Shown here piece after piece: positions 45,530 through 58,108 of a DNA stretch of 64,000 bases. The notes beneath the pieces were generated by a model. That model searched no databases. It was not told the DNA's origin and saw only the letters and a program-made list of their open reading frames with translations. The stretch lies in contig JASSKH010000003.1 of assembly GCA_031763025.1 (NCBI GenBank), positions 18,818,977 to 18,882,976 of the forward strand, written 5' to 3'. A program made the position numbers and the translations under genes. The stretch's first letter is position 1; every line of letters begins with the position of its first letter. Origin of the DNA: Macrocystis pyrifera. Lineage: Eukaryota > Sar > Phaeophyceae > Laminariales > Laminariaceae.

Positions 45530-48500
45530 GTCGCGTCGGCTTCCTCGTGCATATTACATTAGCCGTTAATCCGGGAGAAGTTCCACGAGCGGGTTCGTGA
45601 CCTCCGTGGGTACACCGCGTATCGCCGCCGAGGCGGATTTCGTCGGTTCTCGTTTCTTCGTCTGCGTAGCACCCCGTCCACAGGGGGGTCGGGGGTGCTG
45701 TCGCAGGGTGTGCGCCTGCTTCAGCGAAACAGGTTGCATCTTGTTGACTTCCTCGTCCATGTTTCGTGTGCGGTTCATTCGGGGGAGCGTGTGCCACACG
45801 TTGGACCATGTACTATTGTAGTGCGCGCGTCTGTTTCAGCGAAGCAGGTGTCGCAACTCCTTGACTCCAGTGTCCGTGTCTCGTGTGCCGTTCATCCGGG
45901 GAAGCATGTGCCACAAGTTGGACTGTGCGCTGTTGCAGCATGTACGTCTGCTTCAGCACTACAGGTGTCGTGCATATCACCAGTCGACAGGGGGACGGTG
46001 TGCTGTCGCAGTGTGTGCGCCTGTTTCAGCGAAGCAGGTGTCGTATCTTATTTATTTCCTTGTCCATATTTCGTGGTGCTATTGCAGTGCGTACGTCTGT
46101 TTCAGCGAAGCAGGTGTCACTCTTTGGCTCCCCGTCCATGTTTCGTGTGCCGTTCATCTGGGGAAGCATGTGTCACAAGTTGGACAGTGTGATGATGCAG
46201 CATGTGCATTTGCTTCAGCGCTACGCGCCCATGTTTCGTGTGCGTTTGTCGTTCATCCGGGGAAGCGTGTGCCACAAGTTGGACCGTGTGCTATTGCAGT
46301 GCGTACGTCTGTTTCAGCGAAGCAGGTGTCACTCTTTGGCACCCCGTCCGTGTTTCGTGTGCCGTTCATCCGGGAATCCGGGGAAGCGTGTGCCACAGGT
46401 TGGACCGTGTGCTATTGCAGTGCGTACGTCTGTTTCAGCGAAGCAGGTGTCACTCTTTGGCTCCCCGTCCGTATTTCGTGTGCCGTTCATCCGGGGAAGC
46501 GTGTGCCACAAGTTGGACCGTGTGCTATCGCAGTGCGTACGTCTGTTTCAGCGAAGCAGGTGTCACTCTTTGGCTCCCCGTCCGTTTCGTGTGCCGTTCA
46601 TTCGGGGAGGCGTGCGCCACAAGGTGGACCGTGTGCTATTGCAGTGCGTACGTCTGTTTCAGCGAAGCAGGTGTCACTCTTTGGCACCCCGTCCGTGTTT
46701 CGTGTGCTGTTCATCCGGGAATCCGGGGAAGCGTGTGCCACAAGTTGGACCGTGTGCTATTGCAGTGCGTACGTCTGTTTCAGCGAAGCAGGTGTCACTC
46801 TTTGGCTCCCCGTCCGTTTCGTGTGCCGTTCATCCGGGGAGGCGTGCGCCATAAGGTGGACCGTGTGCTATTGCAGTGCGTACGTCTGTTTCAGCGAAGC
46901 AGGTGTCACTCTTTGGCACCCCGTCCGTGTTTCGTGTGCTGTTCATCCGGGAATCCGGGGAAGCGTGTGCCACAAGTTGGACCGTGTGCTATTTCAGTGC
47001 GTACGTCTGTTTCAGTGAAGCAGGTGTCACTCTTTGGCTCCCCGTCCGTGTTTCGTGTGCCGTTCATTCGGGGAGGCGTGTGCCGCAAGTTGGACCGTGT
47101 GCTATTGCAGTGCGTACGTCTGTTTCAGCGAAGCAGGTGTCACTCTTTGGCTCCCCGTCCGTGTTTCGTGTGCCGTTTATCCGGGGAAGCGCGTGTCATA
47201 AGTTGGACCGTGTGCTATTGCAGTGCGTACGTCTGTTTCAGCGAAGCAGGTGTCACTCTTTGGCACCCCGTCCGTGTTTCGTGTGCCGTTCACCCGGGAA
47301 TCCGGGGGAGCGTGTGCCACAAGTTGGACCGTGTGCTATTGCAGTGCGTACGTCTGTTCCAGCGAAGCAGGTGTCACTCTTTGGCTCCCCGTCCGTGCTT
47401 CGTGTGCCGTTCATTCGGGGAAGCGTGTGCCGCAAGTTGGACCGTGTGCTATTGCAGTGTGTACGTCTGTTTCAGCGAAGCAGGTGTCACTCTTTGGCTC
47501 CCCGTCCGTGTTTCGTGTGCTGTTTATCCGGGGGAGCGTGTGCCACAAGTTGGACCGTGTGCTATTGCAGTGCGTACGTCTGTTTCAGCGAAGCAGGTGT
47601 CACTCTTTGGCTCCCCGTCCGTGTTTCGTGCGCCGTTCATCCGGGAATCCGGGGGAGCGTGTACCACAAGTTGGACCGTGTGCTATTGCAGTGCGTACGT
47701 CTGTTTCAGCGAAGCAGGTGTCACTCGTTGGCTCCCCGTCCGTGCTTCGTGTGCCGTTCATCCGTGGAAGCATGTGTCACAAGTTGGACAGTGTGCTGAT
47801 GCAGCATGTGCGTCTGCTCCTGCGCTACGCGTCCATGTTTCGTGTGCGTTTGTCGTTCATCCGGGGGAGCGTGTGCCACAAGTTGGACCGTGGGCTATGG
47901 TAGTGCGTACGTCTATTTCAGCGAAGCAGGTGTCGCAACTCTTTGGCTCCCCCGTCCATGTTTCGCGTGCCGTTCATCCGGGGAAGTATGTGGCACAAGT
48001 TGGACTGTGTGCTGTTGCAGAATGAGCATCTGCTCCAGCGCTACAGGTGTCGCGACTCGTCGGCTTCCTCGTGCATGTTTCGTTAGCTGTTCATCCGGGG
48101 GAAGGTTTTTTGCGATATGTTTGGTGACCTCCGCGGGCACACCGCGTATCGCCGCCAAAGCGAATTGCGTCGGTTCTCGTTTCTTCGTCTGCGTACCACC
48201 CGTCCACAGGGGGGACGGTGTGCTGTCGCAGCGTGTGCGCCTGCTTCAGCGATGCAGGCGTCGCGTTTGTTGGCGCCCTCGTCCGTGTTTCATGTGGCGT
48301 TCATTCGCGGAAGCGTTTGCCACAGGTTGGACCGGGTGCTGTTGCAGTGTGCGGGTGTGCTTCAGCGCTGCATGTCAGATATTTGCAGATGCCGCACTTC
48401 GTCGGCTTCCTCATGCATGTTTTGTTTGCCGTTCGTCCGGGGAAGCATGTGATACACGTTGGACTGTGTGCCGTTGCAGTGTGTGCAGTGTGTGCATCTG

Positions 48501-48950
48501 GTTCAGCGCCGCGCAGGCGTCGCAACTAGTCGGCTTCCTCGCGCATGTCCGTGTGCCGGTCACCTGGGGGGATTCTTCGCAACTCGTTTCGTGGTGTCCA
48601 TGGGTACACCGCGTATCTCCGCCGCCGCGGATTTCATGGGTACCTGTTTCTTCTTATGCGTAACAGCCGCCTAGAAGGTGGGACGGTGTGCTGTTGCAGT
48701 GTGTGCGTCTGCTTCAGCGAAGCATGTGTCGCATCTTGGTGTTTCTTCGTGTGCTTAACACCCGTCCACAGGGGGAGGCAGTGTCCTGTTGCAGTGTGTG
48801 CATCTGCTTCAGCGAAGCAAGTGTCGCAACTTGTTGACTTCGTCGCCCTTATTTCGTGTATCGTTCATCTGGGGAAGTATGAGCCACACATTGGTTTGTG
48901 TGCTGTTGCAGTGCGTGTGCGCGGCACCCGTCCATGGGCGGGGAAGGTGT
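45530..48950 (+). repeat. satellite derived from the RT/RNase H gene, 111/113/121-bp units
   Basis: The core array (about 46090-47910) has GTACGTCTGTTTCAGCGAAG at 46091, 46303, 46424, 46537, 46648, 46769, 46880, 47001, 47114, 47227, 47348, 47461, 47574, 47695 and 47907. Steps are 111, 113 or 121 bp, with two steps of 212. Flanking units are more diverged. TCAGCGAAGCAGGTGTCAC is shared exactly with element 2 near 39936, and GTTCATCCGGGG matches its GTTCGTCCGGGG. The source is the pol segment around codons 541-590. None of the three forward frames has a stop in the core unit, which yields overlapping ORFs of up to 607 codons. Confidence 0.92.
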
Positions 48951-49149
48951 GTGTTTTCCAGTCAGTCAGTGATTTTCTGTCCTGATCCGCGAGCATTCTT
49001 GGGCAATTTTTTTTCCCAGGTGGTTTTTTCTTTTTTTTCCACCTGGTTACTTTTTCCCCTTGTGTTCTGCGAGTTGGGCTGTTTATACCGTCCGTGTGCG
49101 ACGGACTGATGTTGACCTCAATCGCGAAACCGTTCAACTTGCAGCGCAG

Positions 49150-49797
49150 TGCAGCCCGCGTTGAGGTGTGGTTTCGTGAGTTGAAAGGTGACCTGCTTGG
49201 GAAAGGGGCAGTTTCTACGTGTGTTCGGGTGTGAGTTCGTTGCGCACCTTCGCACGTTCGCGTGTATGTCTTGTTACTACCTTTGTTTTTCCTCGCCGGA
49301 CCCCTCGTTACGTGCTGCGTCTGCAGCGGCGGATGCTCTATGCGGACTCCGCTTCATCGGCCGATAACCCAGCGACGAGTGGTTGCGTTGGAGGGAGTGT
49401 GCGCACGAGTACGCTCGGCACTCCCGAGGATTGGAGGCGCAACGAACTCGTCGAAAGGGGGAGCGGTACCAGAGGGGTTGCAGCCCGGCGGTTGATGGAC
49501 GTGTTTCGCCACGGGGCGGGACGCCATCTGGATAGCAAACGGAGTGGCCTAGGAGGGTCATGACAATGGGATCCCGCCGGACCTGGGCGGGAGCGGGTTG
49601 ATCCACCTAAGGTGTTGCAGCGTGAGGGCCGATGGGCGTCCGATGCGTACAAGGCGTATGTTCGCAGTCACGGAAAGGATGCCAGTTGGGTAGCGGACGT
49701 TATGGCCCACGAAGGGATGAGCGGTGGGATCCAGCCGGGCCAGGGCACTGAATGGGGGCGAGTTAATTCACTCTTAGGGGTGAATAGGCAGAAGTAA
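49150..49797 (+). pseudogene. tyrosine recombinase remnant of element 3
   Basis: 49157-49230 matches the element 2 gene near 41336-41400 (GTTTCGTG...AAAGG). 49375-49480 matches the region of the His/Arg box, degenerate. 49609-49797 is a good copy of the last ~60 codons (LQREGRWASDAYKAYVRSHG and on, with the Tyr) and the stop. Parts between are lost or scrambled. Confidence 0.85.
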
Positions 49798-49907
49798 ATA
49801 ATGGTGAAGTGTGTTATCACATGCGTTCCCTACGAGATTGCAAGTGGGACGGGGAAGGGGTCGTAAGAATACATCAGTAAATAGGGTCAACTCCCATGTG
49901 TGATGGA

Positions 49908-50081
49908 GGCTGGCGTCGAGAGTTCTGTGTCGCCAGTTGGGTTGGGAGTTGACTCGAGTATACGGATGTTAGCGCGGGGTTGCCGTTGGGGCAGCCCCGG
50001 GGGGGTCACCCCTTCTCCAACCCCCCTTTCCGGGCGGGGGGTTGCGCATTAATATAATACAACTTCGAAAGCAAAGTGCAA
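49908..50081 (+). repeat. B1 split direct repeat of element 3
   Basis: GGCTGGCGTCGAGAG to GTGCAA, near copy of 50803-50976. Confidence 0.92.
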
Positions 50082-50082
50082 A

Positions 50083-50289
50083 GCAGAACATTCTCGGAGG
50101 AATGAGAGAATGTGAGTTTTGTACGTACGTAAGAAGTTCAAGCCAATCAGATGACTGCGGTGATTCATGGTAGCATGAATCGTAGCCCTTGGTAAACACA
50201 CCTTGTCTGGTACGTAGCCGCAACCTACACGTATCAGCGCAGTGATGCGGAGGCAGAGCTACAGGTCCAAGGTGTGAGACTAGTTTGAG
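50083..50289 (+). repeat. A2 split direct repeat of element 3
   Basis: 207 bp; differs from 44321-44527 at two positions by eye. Confidence 0.93.
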
Positions 50290-50763
50290 TTCCCACCCAC
50301 CCGCCCGTGCTTTTGAGGGAGTCAGTGGGGGGGAGTTCAATAGTCGCAGTAACGTTTGCGTTTGTTGCTGTATGTTATACGTACCCGGTAATTTCGCTGA
50401 TGGTGCGACCGGGTGTCGTAGATTGCGCGAGTGGCGGCGTGGGCTAGCCGCCTTCTTTGGCGTTTGGGATTGTTCGATGCAAGTGGGGTTTCTTTATATC
50501 ATACTATTATATTTGATAAAAGTAAACGTGGCGTTGACGTGGTGTTGCATCGGCTCGGATTTTGCGCGCAATCTGAAAGTATCGGAGAAGGGGGTTATCC
50601 GTATATTAACATTGAAGTGCATCGTGAGTTTAAATGTACTTGTGTTATTTGTGTATGCCTGGTACAAGTGCGTATCGATTTTCTCACGTGTGAGGTTATC
50701 TTGTACTTGGTGTGGTTTCTCGAGTTATTTGTCAGAAACGGCTTTTCTGATAGCGGCTTGGTA
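50290..50763 (+). repeat. spacer between A2 and B2 of element 3
   Basis: Close copy of 42383-42855. Confidence 0.8.
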
Positions 50764-51790
<1,027 letters not shown>

Positions 51791-52238
51791 TGCTTGCCTT
51801 CCGACAGTATGGCGTTGATGCCGTTCCTATATAAACCGAATATCCTTCCGTAAATCAGTAGTATCCCTCATAGACGTCTCTGCCAGTCGCTTCTCAATTT
51901 CCATTCCCCACATCATTGAACAGAGTCGGAAAAACAAACATACTTCTATACTATACTATACTGTACTGTAGATGTATGACCATCGAGGCGAATAAAAAAC
52001 GCCACTCGCCGTCCCCTCGTAAACGTGTTCCCCTGCCTCTCGCCAGCCGGCAGCGACAAGCACCATTAAATTGTGCCTAAAATACTACATAGCAGTCTAC
52101 AGCCGCACCCCCCCCCCCCTCCCTACCTGGTACAGCAGAATAATACCCGCTACGTCGGAGGAGCCTCCAGGGGCCGCCAGTTCTCTCGCGCTACATATAC
52201 AGAAACATATTCTTTAAAAACATATCACGCGCGTCTAC
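51791..52238. other. intron 4 sequence, no gene seen
   Basis: Contains a short TACTATAC run (51945-51965) and a poly(C) stretch (52109-52119). Confidence 0.4.
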
Positions 52239-52345
52239 TACGGGGGACCATAGTAAACAGGACCAAATATTGTTAGTAAAAATAGGTAAATATGTAGGTT
52301 TTTGTGTGTACCGTAGGTCCTGTTTACTATGGTCCTCCGTGATAG
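52239..52345. mobile_element. MITE, family 1 copy 1
   Basis: About 107 bp. Ends TACGGGGGACCATAGTAAAC and GTTTACTATGGTCCTCCGT are near-perfect inverted repeats. The interior is AT-rich. Confidence 0.85.
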
Positions 52346-52496
52346 TATATAAAAACAATGTGAAGGTCTACCATAATACCTTGTAAAACAAAACCGGAAA
52401 ATGTCCGATCATCGGAATAGTAAAACATAATATATACCAGGTATATATATATCAGGATCAACATACCATGAAAAAACATCTCTCTCTCTCACTCAC

Positions 52497-52569
52497 AAAT
52501 CTCGTCCCCGCGGCACGTGGTGTACGTGTAGGAGGTCGTCAGCGACTGCTGGACAAACACTTGGAGGAT
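52497..52569 (-). CDS. exon 4 of the spliced gene
   Basis: Acceptor GGATAACTCAG, 24 codons (ILQVFVQQSLTTSYTYTT and on), donor GTGAGT at 52496-52491, phase 1. It is only 73 bp, and is supported by strong consensus sites and matching phases. Confidence 0.62.
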
Positions 52570-53375
52570 CTGAGTTATCCGTTCCATCCACCCAACAACG
52601 GCCGCCGTGTATCAACCAGGGACGTATGTACATGCATGCGGCGCCACGGGGGTGGGTGGGAGGGGGGAAGGGGCGGAGCGAAGAACTATGGGTCGGCGGG
52701 TACGGTCAAGACAGCAGTAGCACTACAGTAAGTATCATACCTGGTACAGTAGTACTGTAGCCATAAAAGAAAAACACGCACTCAGGGACTCAAGCATTAT
52801 CGGCGGGCTGTAATAATGGAGGCGTCAGGTGGCGGTCCTGCCTTTTTCCCACCGCAAAAACATGAATGAGGCGTTTCCACGGGGGTGGGGGGGGGGCAGA
52901 TACCCTGCAGCTGACAGGAAATAGACATATCGTACAGCCTTAATGGCTTACCGGCACGGAGTACATAGGAGTGCCGTTTACGTTATCATTAGGATGCACG
53001 GATTCTTCTGGACGGGGGGGTGCCAAAGGGTTTCCATCAACAAGATGAGGCGTTGTAAGAACGGACAGAAACCGCGTAGTGGGTTCGTGGCCCACTCAAG
53101 CAACGCACCACGTACCTGGTATATGTTGTCAGGGATGCATATTACCAGTTACGCGTACGCTCGCGTTCGCAAACTCACACGCGCCGTTTGGAATATAAAA
53201 GTAGCCCCTGTTGGGAAATGCCTGCTTATATGTTATAAACCCCCTATTTTTCCCTCCGAGGGGATGAAAGTTTTCCACCCCATTATCGCTTTTCAAGAGT
53301 TACGTTTGACGCTCGCGGGCTCCGTTCGCACATATTTTAGCTGGAACATACATCCCATTACATGATACTATTTTA
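52570..53375. other. intron 3 sequence, no gene seen
   Basis: Between exon 4 and the interrupted MITE. The plus-strand ORF at 52943-53365 has no motif and no supporting site. Confidence 0.35.
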
Positions 53376-53966
53376 ACGGAGGACCATAGTAAATAGGACC
53401 TACGGCACACACAAAACTTACATATATTTCCCTGCTTTTTGTGATATGGGTGGAGTATTCATGGGCTATAGATATAGATAATACGTTGCAGTCTTGTAGT
53501 CTCACGAATACGAGAATAATCCAAAGAATGGATTAACCCGGCGGATATTCCGTTAGTCGAGAGTAACGTTCTTTTAGGAATGTTCCCTAGGGCGGATAGC
53601 CCGATAGACGAGAGTAATGTTCCATGACGCAGGTAGGATTACGAAGTGAGAAGTTCTTACATTAACAGAAGAACGATCGGTAGCCATAGAAAAGTTCTGT
53701 AGGAGTACATCAGATAAGAGGAATATAGGAGAGCTTGTGGCATGGGGTGGGACGAGTATATCTGGGCGTCGAGTCCCGCCCCCCTACCTCTCACTTCTCT
53801 ACCGGAGCACCTCCTCAGCTCTCGCCATCAATAAGAAGATCTAAATCAGAAGAAGCGAAGCACTGCTTTCCAGCTGCCAGAACCACCTGCGTCCCTTACC
53901 ACTACCCTATACCGGCCACCGCATCACATTTTACTAACGATATTTGGTCGGTTCTCCTGTGATAAT
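53376..53966. mobile_element. MITE, family 1 copy 2, split by a solo LTR
   Basis: The left end ACGGAGGACCATAGTAAATA (53376-53439) and right end TTTTACTAACGATATTTGGT...CCTGTGATAATA (53929-53966) are the two halves of a family 1 MITE. Confidence 0.72.
53440..53928. mobile_element. solo LTR inserted in the MITE
   Basis: 489 bp beginning TGTGATATGG and ending GCATCACA. The terminal TGTGAT/ATCACA is a perfect 6-bp inverted repeat typical of LTRs. TTTT flanks both sides as the target duplication. No internal retrotransposon sequence is next to it. Confidence 0.6.
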
Positions 53967-54047
53967 ATGACTTTCATACCGCTGCAGTGATAATACATAC
54001 AACAGATGACAGCACCTTCGCATACTTTTTTTCAGCACCACTCTCAC

Positions 54048-54173
54048 CTCCGACGCGTTAATGGCAGCATAGAACGAGTTCCACCTGCGGGTGGACCAGC
54101 GATCGTGGAAGCAGTGCAAGATAGAATATAAGCAGTGCATCCTCGGCAAACCCACCTCCGCCGAATGGTTAGC
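54048..54173 (-). CDS. exon 3 of the spliced gene
   Basis: Acceptor CTCCGTGCCAG, 42 codons (including MHCLYSILHCFHDRWSTRRW), donor GTGAGA at 54047-54042. Phase 0 at both ends. Confidence 0.68.
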
Positions 54174-54300
54174 CTGGCACGGAGGTGAACGGTAAACCCG
54201 GCAGAAGGAGGAGCGGGGGGTGTAGGGAGGGGGTTGGGGTTTGGGGGAGTGGGGAGGGAAGAGGGGGGAGGGCGGGAGGGGAGGAGGGGGGGGGGTTGAA

Positions 54301-54337
<37 letters not shown>

Positions 54338-54653
54338 GGGGGGGGGGCGTGGGGGAAGGGGGCGAGGGCGAAAGACACCAATCAAGACGACCCGCGAGTG
54401 TAGTATAATAGTAGTCACCCCCTGCTGCCTTATCGTATTTCGGTGCCGCTGCCATGGCCTCTTCAGCACTCCTCTACCCACGTTTTTGGGGTACCCACAG
54501 TTGAGACTAGTGCGGGATAATATTTTTTTGCGGTGTACGTAAGAGCAATGAGGGCTTCGCAGCGGCGGGTACCCCGAGTTAACCCCCTCGTGGGATGAGA
54601 GGGAAAATTGACGACCAAAAGTGACGCTGTCGGCATCGGCCGCTGTCTGAAAA

Positions 54654-54706
<53 letters not shown>

Positions 54707-54944
54707 GTCCTCATTTCGTTACTTGGGTTTTTAGTCAGTTGGCCATTGACCACGCATCCCTTTCGAGACGGAAAGGGGGAGTTACACGAGTTGATGCCTG
54801 AGACTAAATATACTACAATGGTTGAAAGGAGTCGCACGAGACGGGCGCGGCGTGATCCTAAACATAAAACCTGTACTGCTGGGCGCTTCCGTTTTTCGTG
54901 CAAGGGTTGGAATGAACCAAACTCATCATTTGTAAGTGGCAATC
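54174..54944. other. intron 2 sequence with G homopolymers
   Basis: Holds G-rich DNA (54210-54360), including a run of about 35 G (54300-54336), and a run of about 50 G (54654-54704). 54720-54910 carries a reverse, diverged copy of the second dispersed family and a shared TTGAAAGGAGTCGCACGAGA block also seen near 55885. No exon. Confidence 0.5.
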
Positions 54945-55470
54945 TCGGGGGGGGGGGGGGTGTACTCATTATCATGTATGGTCACAGTCGTATGAGCATA
55001 GACCCTCGCATCCCAAAATGCCGGGACGGAGCACGTCGGGTTTTCACCGACCAGGCAGACATTGCTTGCACCATACGCGAAGCGCCGTAGTCGCATGAAG
55101 GTTGAGCCGCATCCTACCAAGAACCGTTTTGGAGGCGGATTTTCTTGCATGTGGATGACAGCATCATGAGTTGATTTAATTTCTGGTGTGGCCATTTACA
55201 GAGACAGCAATGGGTCTGCTATGTAACTGCCTCGTGGGTGCCTCACCACTACACACACTACGTGATACGATTGTCCCCCTTGTGCGGAGTTAAGGCTCTC
55301 TCCGCAAAAAAATGATCTAACTCGACCGCCAGCCGCGATAACCGCGAAAAAAAAAAAACAAAAAGCGGTACCCTGGCTGTCTAGCTCACGCGGTGAGAGG
55401 CGTGCTTTACAGCGTCGTCGCCAACCGACGCCAGCCCGACCTATATATACCAGGTAAAAATAAGGGGGGG
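54945..55470 (-). repeat. C-tailed dispersed repeat, full reverse copy
   Basis: Begins with a G run and GTGTACTCATTATCATGTAT, then ACCCTCGCATCCC, through to CGCCAACCGACGCCAGC. Read on the minus strand it is collinear with 29650-30201. Confidence 0.8.
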
Positions 55471-55551
55471 GGGGGAGTGGGGTGTACCTAAAGGAGGTTA
55501 AGAGCACCCAATGACAAATATTAAGCCGACACAAGCGCTCTGAACCCTTTT

Positions 55552-55659
55552 ATTACGGGGGATCATAGTAAACAGGACCAAACATTGTTAGTAAAAATAG
55601 CGAAATGTTTAGGTTTTTGAGTGCACCGTAGGTCCTATTTAATATGGTCCCCCGTAATA
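55552..55659. mobile_element. MITE, family 1 copy 3
   Basis: TTACGGGGGATCATAGTAAA ... TTTAATATGGTCCCCCGTAA, AT-rich interior. Confidence 0.85.
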
Positions 55660-56013
55660 GCACTGGAGTCCCGTTTCGGGGACAAACTGCTTCGAAGTTG
55701 AGTGCTTTGGTCACCAAAACGGGACTGCAGTTTTCCCTACAGGGGTAGATAATCCTCTTAGGGCTTGAGCAGGGGGGGGGGGGAGTTGACGGGAAAAAAA
55801 AAAAAAAATGACGATTGCAGCGACGGCCACTGCGCGACCGACCGAGGGACGATACGGAGGCGGTGTCACGAGTTACAACGGTTGATGGAAGGAGTCGAAC
55901 GTACGCCACGGGCGCGACACGATCCTATCCGCACTGCCGGGTGTTCACGGCTCACGCTTCTTGAAGACGGTTGGCATCACACTACCAACAAGTTATCGTT
56001 TGCTTGAGTTGCT
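55660..56013. other. intron 2 sequence, no gene seen
   Basis: G and A runs near 55770-55807. Otherwise a diverged relative of 54805-54910. Confidence 0.35.
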
Positions 56014-56120
56014 ATTACGGGGGTCCATAGTTAACAGGACCTATGGTGTACATAAAACCTATATATTTGCCTACTTTTACTAACAAAATTTGGTCCCGTT
56101 AACTATGGACCCCTGTAATA
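56014..56120. mobile_element. MITE, family 1 copy 4
   Basis: ATTACGGGGGTCCATAGTTAAC ... GTTAACTATGGACCCCTGTAAT. It abuts copy 5. Confidence 0.85.
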
Positions 56121-56233
56121 CTACGGGGGGCCATAGTGCAAAGGACCTACGGTATACACAAAAAACTATATATTTTCCCTATTTTTTTTACCAAGCATAT
56201 TTGATCCTATTTACTATGCCCCCCCCGTAATAC
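56121..56233. mobile_element. MITE, family 1 copy 5
   Basis: CTACGGGGGGCCATAGTGCA ... TTTACTATGCCCCCCCCGTAAT. It is directly next to copy 4. Confidence 0.82.
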
Positions 56234-57004
56234 CTACGAGTATCAAAGGCCTCCCCCAACAAAAGGGGTTATGTACACATACATTCGTCTTCTCGGACGT
56301 TGCGTAGCAAATATATAGCTCTTGGTCCTGCGTAAGGCGGGGGAGGGGGGACATGGCCGAGTTTTTTTTTTTTTTTGACCGCCCTTGAAGTCCCCGAACT
56401 CTCTCATCTTTGGGTAATCCCTTGTAAACCCCTTTCAACTACTGAATAATGTGTCCCAAACGCTGTCAAACGGAGAGATCAACTACAGATCATCCCGATT
56501 GATGGATCTAGATCCTTCAGGGCAGATAGATAGATACATTCCTGATCTGTATGATCTAGATAGCCCATCTTGTTTTAGGGTGGGAGCCGAAAAATCCGCA
56601 TCATCTGATAACATGTTTCCTGAGCTGTGTCTGCCCTCTAAGGCAGATCCTGCACAACACCTTACAACGGCAGATGAGGAACTAGATAATCTATCTGTAG
56701 ATAGATCAGATAAATCGTCATCTATCTGTCAGAGGTGCGTTAATATTTTCAAGTAGTTTTTCTCCCTAAAAAAAAACGCGCGTGCACAATCGAAAGAGGT
56801 TATGTCCCTTCCAGGGAAAACTGCAGTCCAGTTTAGGGGACAAAACAAACCACTCAAATTCCAAGTAGTTTGTCCCCGAAACGGAACTACAGACCCAACA
56901 GGGTTAAGACACATCCCCCGAAACGACTAAGATGTGCTTAAGATAAGCAAATATCTTTAGAAAAAAAAGAGTAGTACATGGAAAAAAAACGTAAACGAGC
57001 GCCC
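56234..57004. other. intron 2 sequence, no gene seen
   Basis: 56495-56725 is rich in GATCTA/TAGATC words like the minisatellite at 35286. GGGACAAAC...AAACTGCAGT blocks recur (55680, 56815-56890). No exon. Confidence 0.4.
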
Positions 57005-57237
57005 GAATGTTGGAAGTGTCTCCAATAGGAGTAGGAACGGGTGCTCCGTCTCGAATGGGATGCGTGGTCAATATGGTCAAATGACCAAGGCAAGCGAGAA
57101 ATGAGTACACGCCTCCCCCCCCCCCCCCCCCCCCACTGTTGAAGGTGCCTCTATTCGGAGTAGGAACGGTGCTGTGTTTCGAAGGGCATGTATGGTCAGT
57201 GGTCGAATGTCCTACCTACATGTTACATATAGGTTAG
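57005..57237 (+). repeat. second dispersed family, two copies
   Basis: GTAGGAACGG(G)TGCTCCGTCTCG and GCGTGGTCAATATGGTC, ending in a C run (57115-57135). A second, shorter copy follows (57137-57200). Confidence 0.6.
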
Positions 57238-57753
57238 GTCCGGGTCGGTTGACGACGACACTGTGAAACATGACGCTCACTAGTTGAGCTAGACATCCAG
57301 GGTACCGTTTTTGGTCGTTTTTGTTTGTTGGTGGTCGGTCACAGCAGGTGGTCGAGTTAGATCATTTTTGCGGGGTGGAGAACCTCCACTCCGCACAAGA
57401 GGAATGATCGTATCACGTAGTTTTTATACGGTAAGGCACTCAAGAGACAGTCATATTGTGCTCCCATTGCTGTCCCTAGAAGCGGCCACGCTGGAAATGG
57501 AAATAACTCATTGATGCTGTCATCCATATGCAAGTCCGCCTCACAAGTGTTTCTTAGTAGGATGCAGCTCACCCTTCATACGACTCGCCGGACACCTCAC
57601 AGCGGTACGCGCTTGGCGCAAGTCAGTCTGCTTGGTCGGTGAAAACCCGACGTGCTCCGTCCCGGCATTGTAGGGATGCGAGGGTCTATGGTCACACGAC
57701 TACCGCCATGCATGAGATCGAGTGCATCTCCCCCCCCCCCCCCCCCCCCCCCC
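57238..57753 (+). repeat. C-tailed dispersed repeat, full copy
   Basis: From GGGTCGGTTGACGACGACAC to a run of about 24 C (57730-57754). Confidence 0.82.
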
Positions 57754-57784
57754 CGCCTGCGCCCCCCTTGCCACCCATAACTTA

Positions 57785-58058
57785 TGCAAGATTGTCCGCC
57801 TCGCAAGCGGTTCTTAGTTCATAGCTGGATGCAGCTCACCCTTTATGCGACTCACTGAACACCTCACGGCGCTTCCGGCCTGGTGCAAGCAAGCAATGCC
57901 TGCCTTGTCGGTGAAAACCAGACGTGCTTCGTCTCGGCATGTAGGGATGCGAGGGTCTATGGTCATACGACTACGGCCATGGATGATAATGAGCACACTC
58001 TGAGGGTCTATGGTCGTACGATTGCGGCCATGGATGACATGAGCACACCCCCTCCCCG

Positions 58059-58098
<40 letters not shown>

Positions 58099-58100
58099 AC
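57785..58100 (+). repeat. C-tailed dispersed repeat, 3-prime copy with duplicated end
   Basis: Starts at the GTCCGCCTCGCAAGCGG block. The GGGTCTATGGTC(A/G)TACGA end occurs twice (about 57953 and 58004) before a run of about 36 C (58062-58098). The run ends next to exon 2. Confidence 0.75.
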
Positions 58101-58108
58101 CCACCCAC

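Noticed and set aside
46202-48025. A 607-codon ORF and several 200-385 codon ORFs
   Set aside because: They follow a tandem repeat with unit lengths not divisible by three and cycle through the same three peptides. This is a by-product of stop-free units.
53934-54455. 173-codon minus-strand Pro-rich ORF
   Set aside because: Only its part at 54048-54173 is supported, as exon 3. The rest is poly(C/G) and intron read-through.
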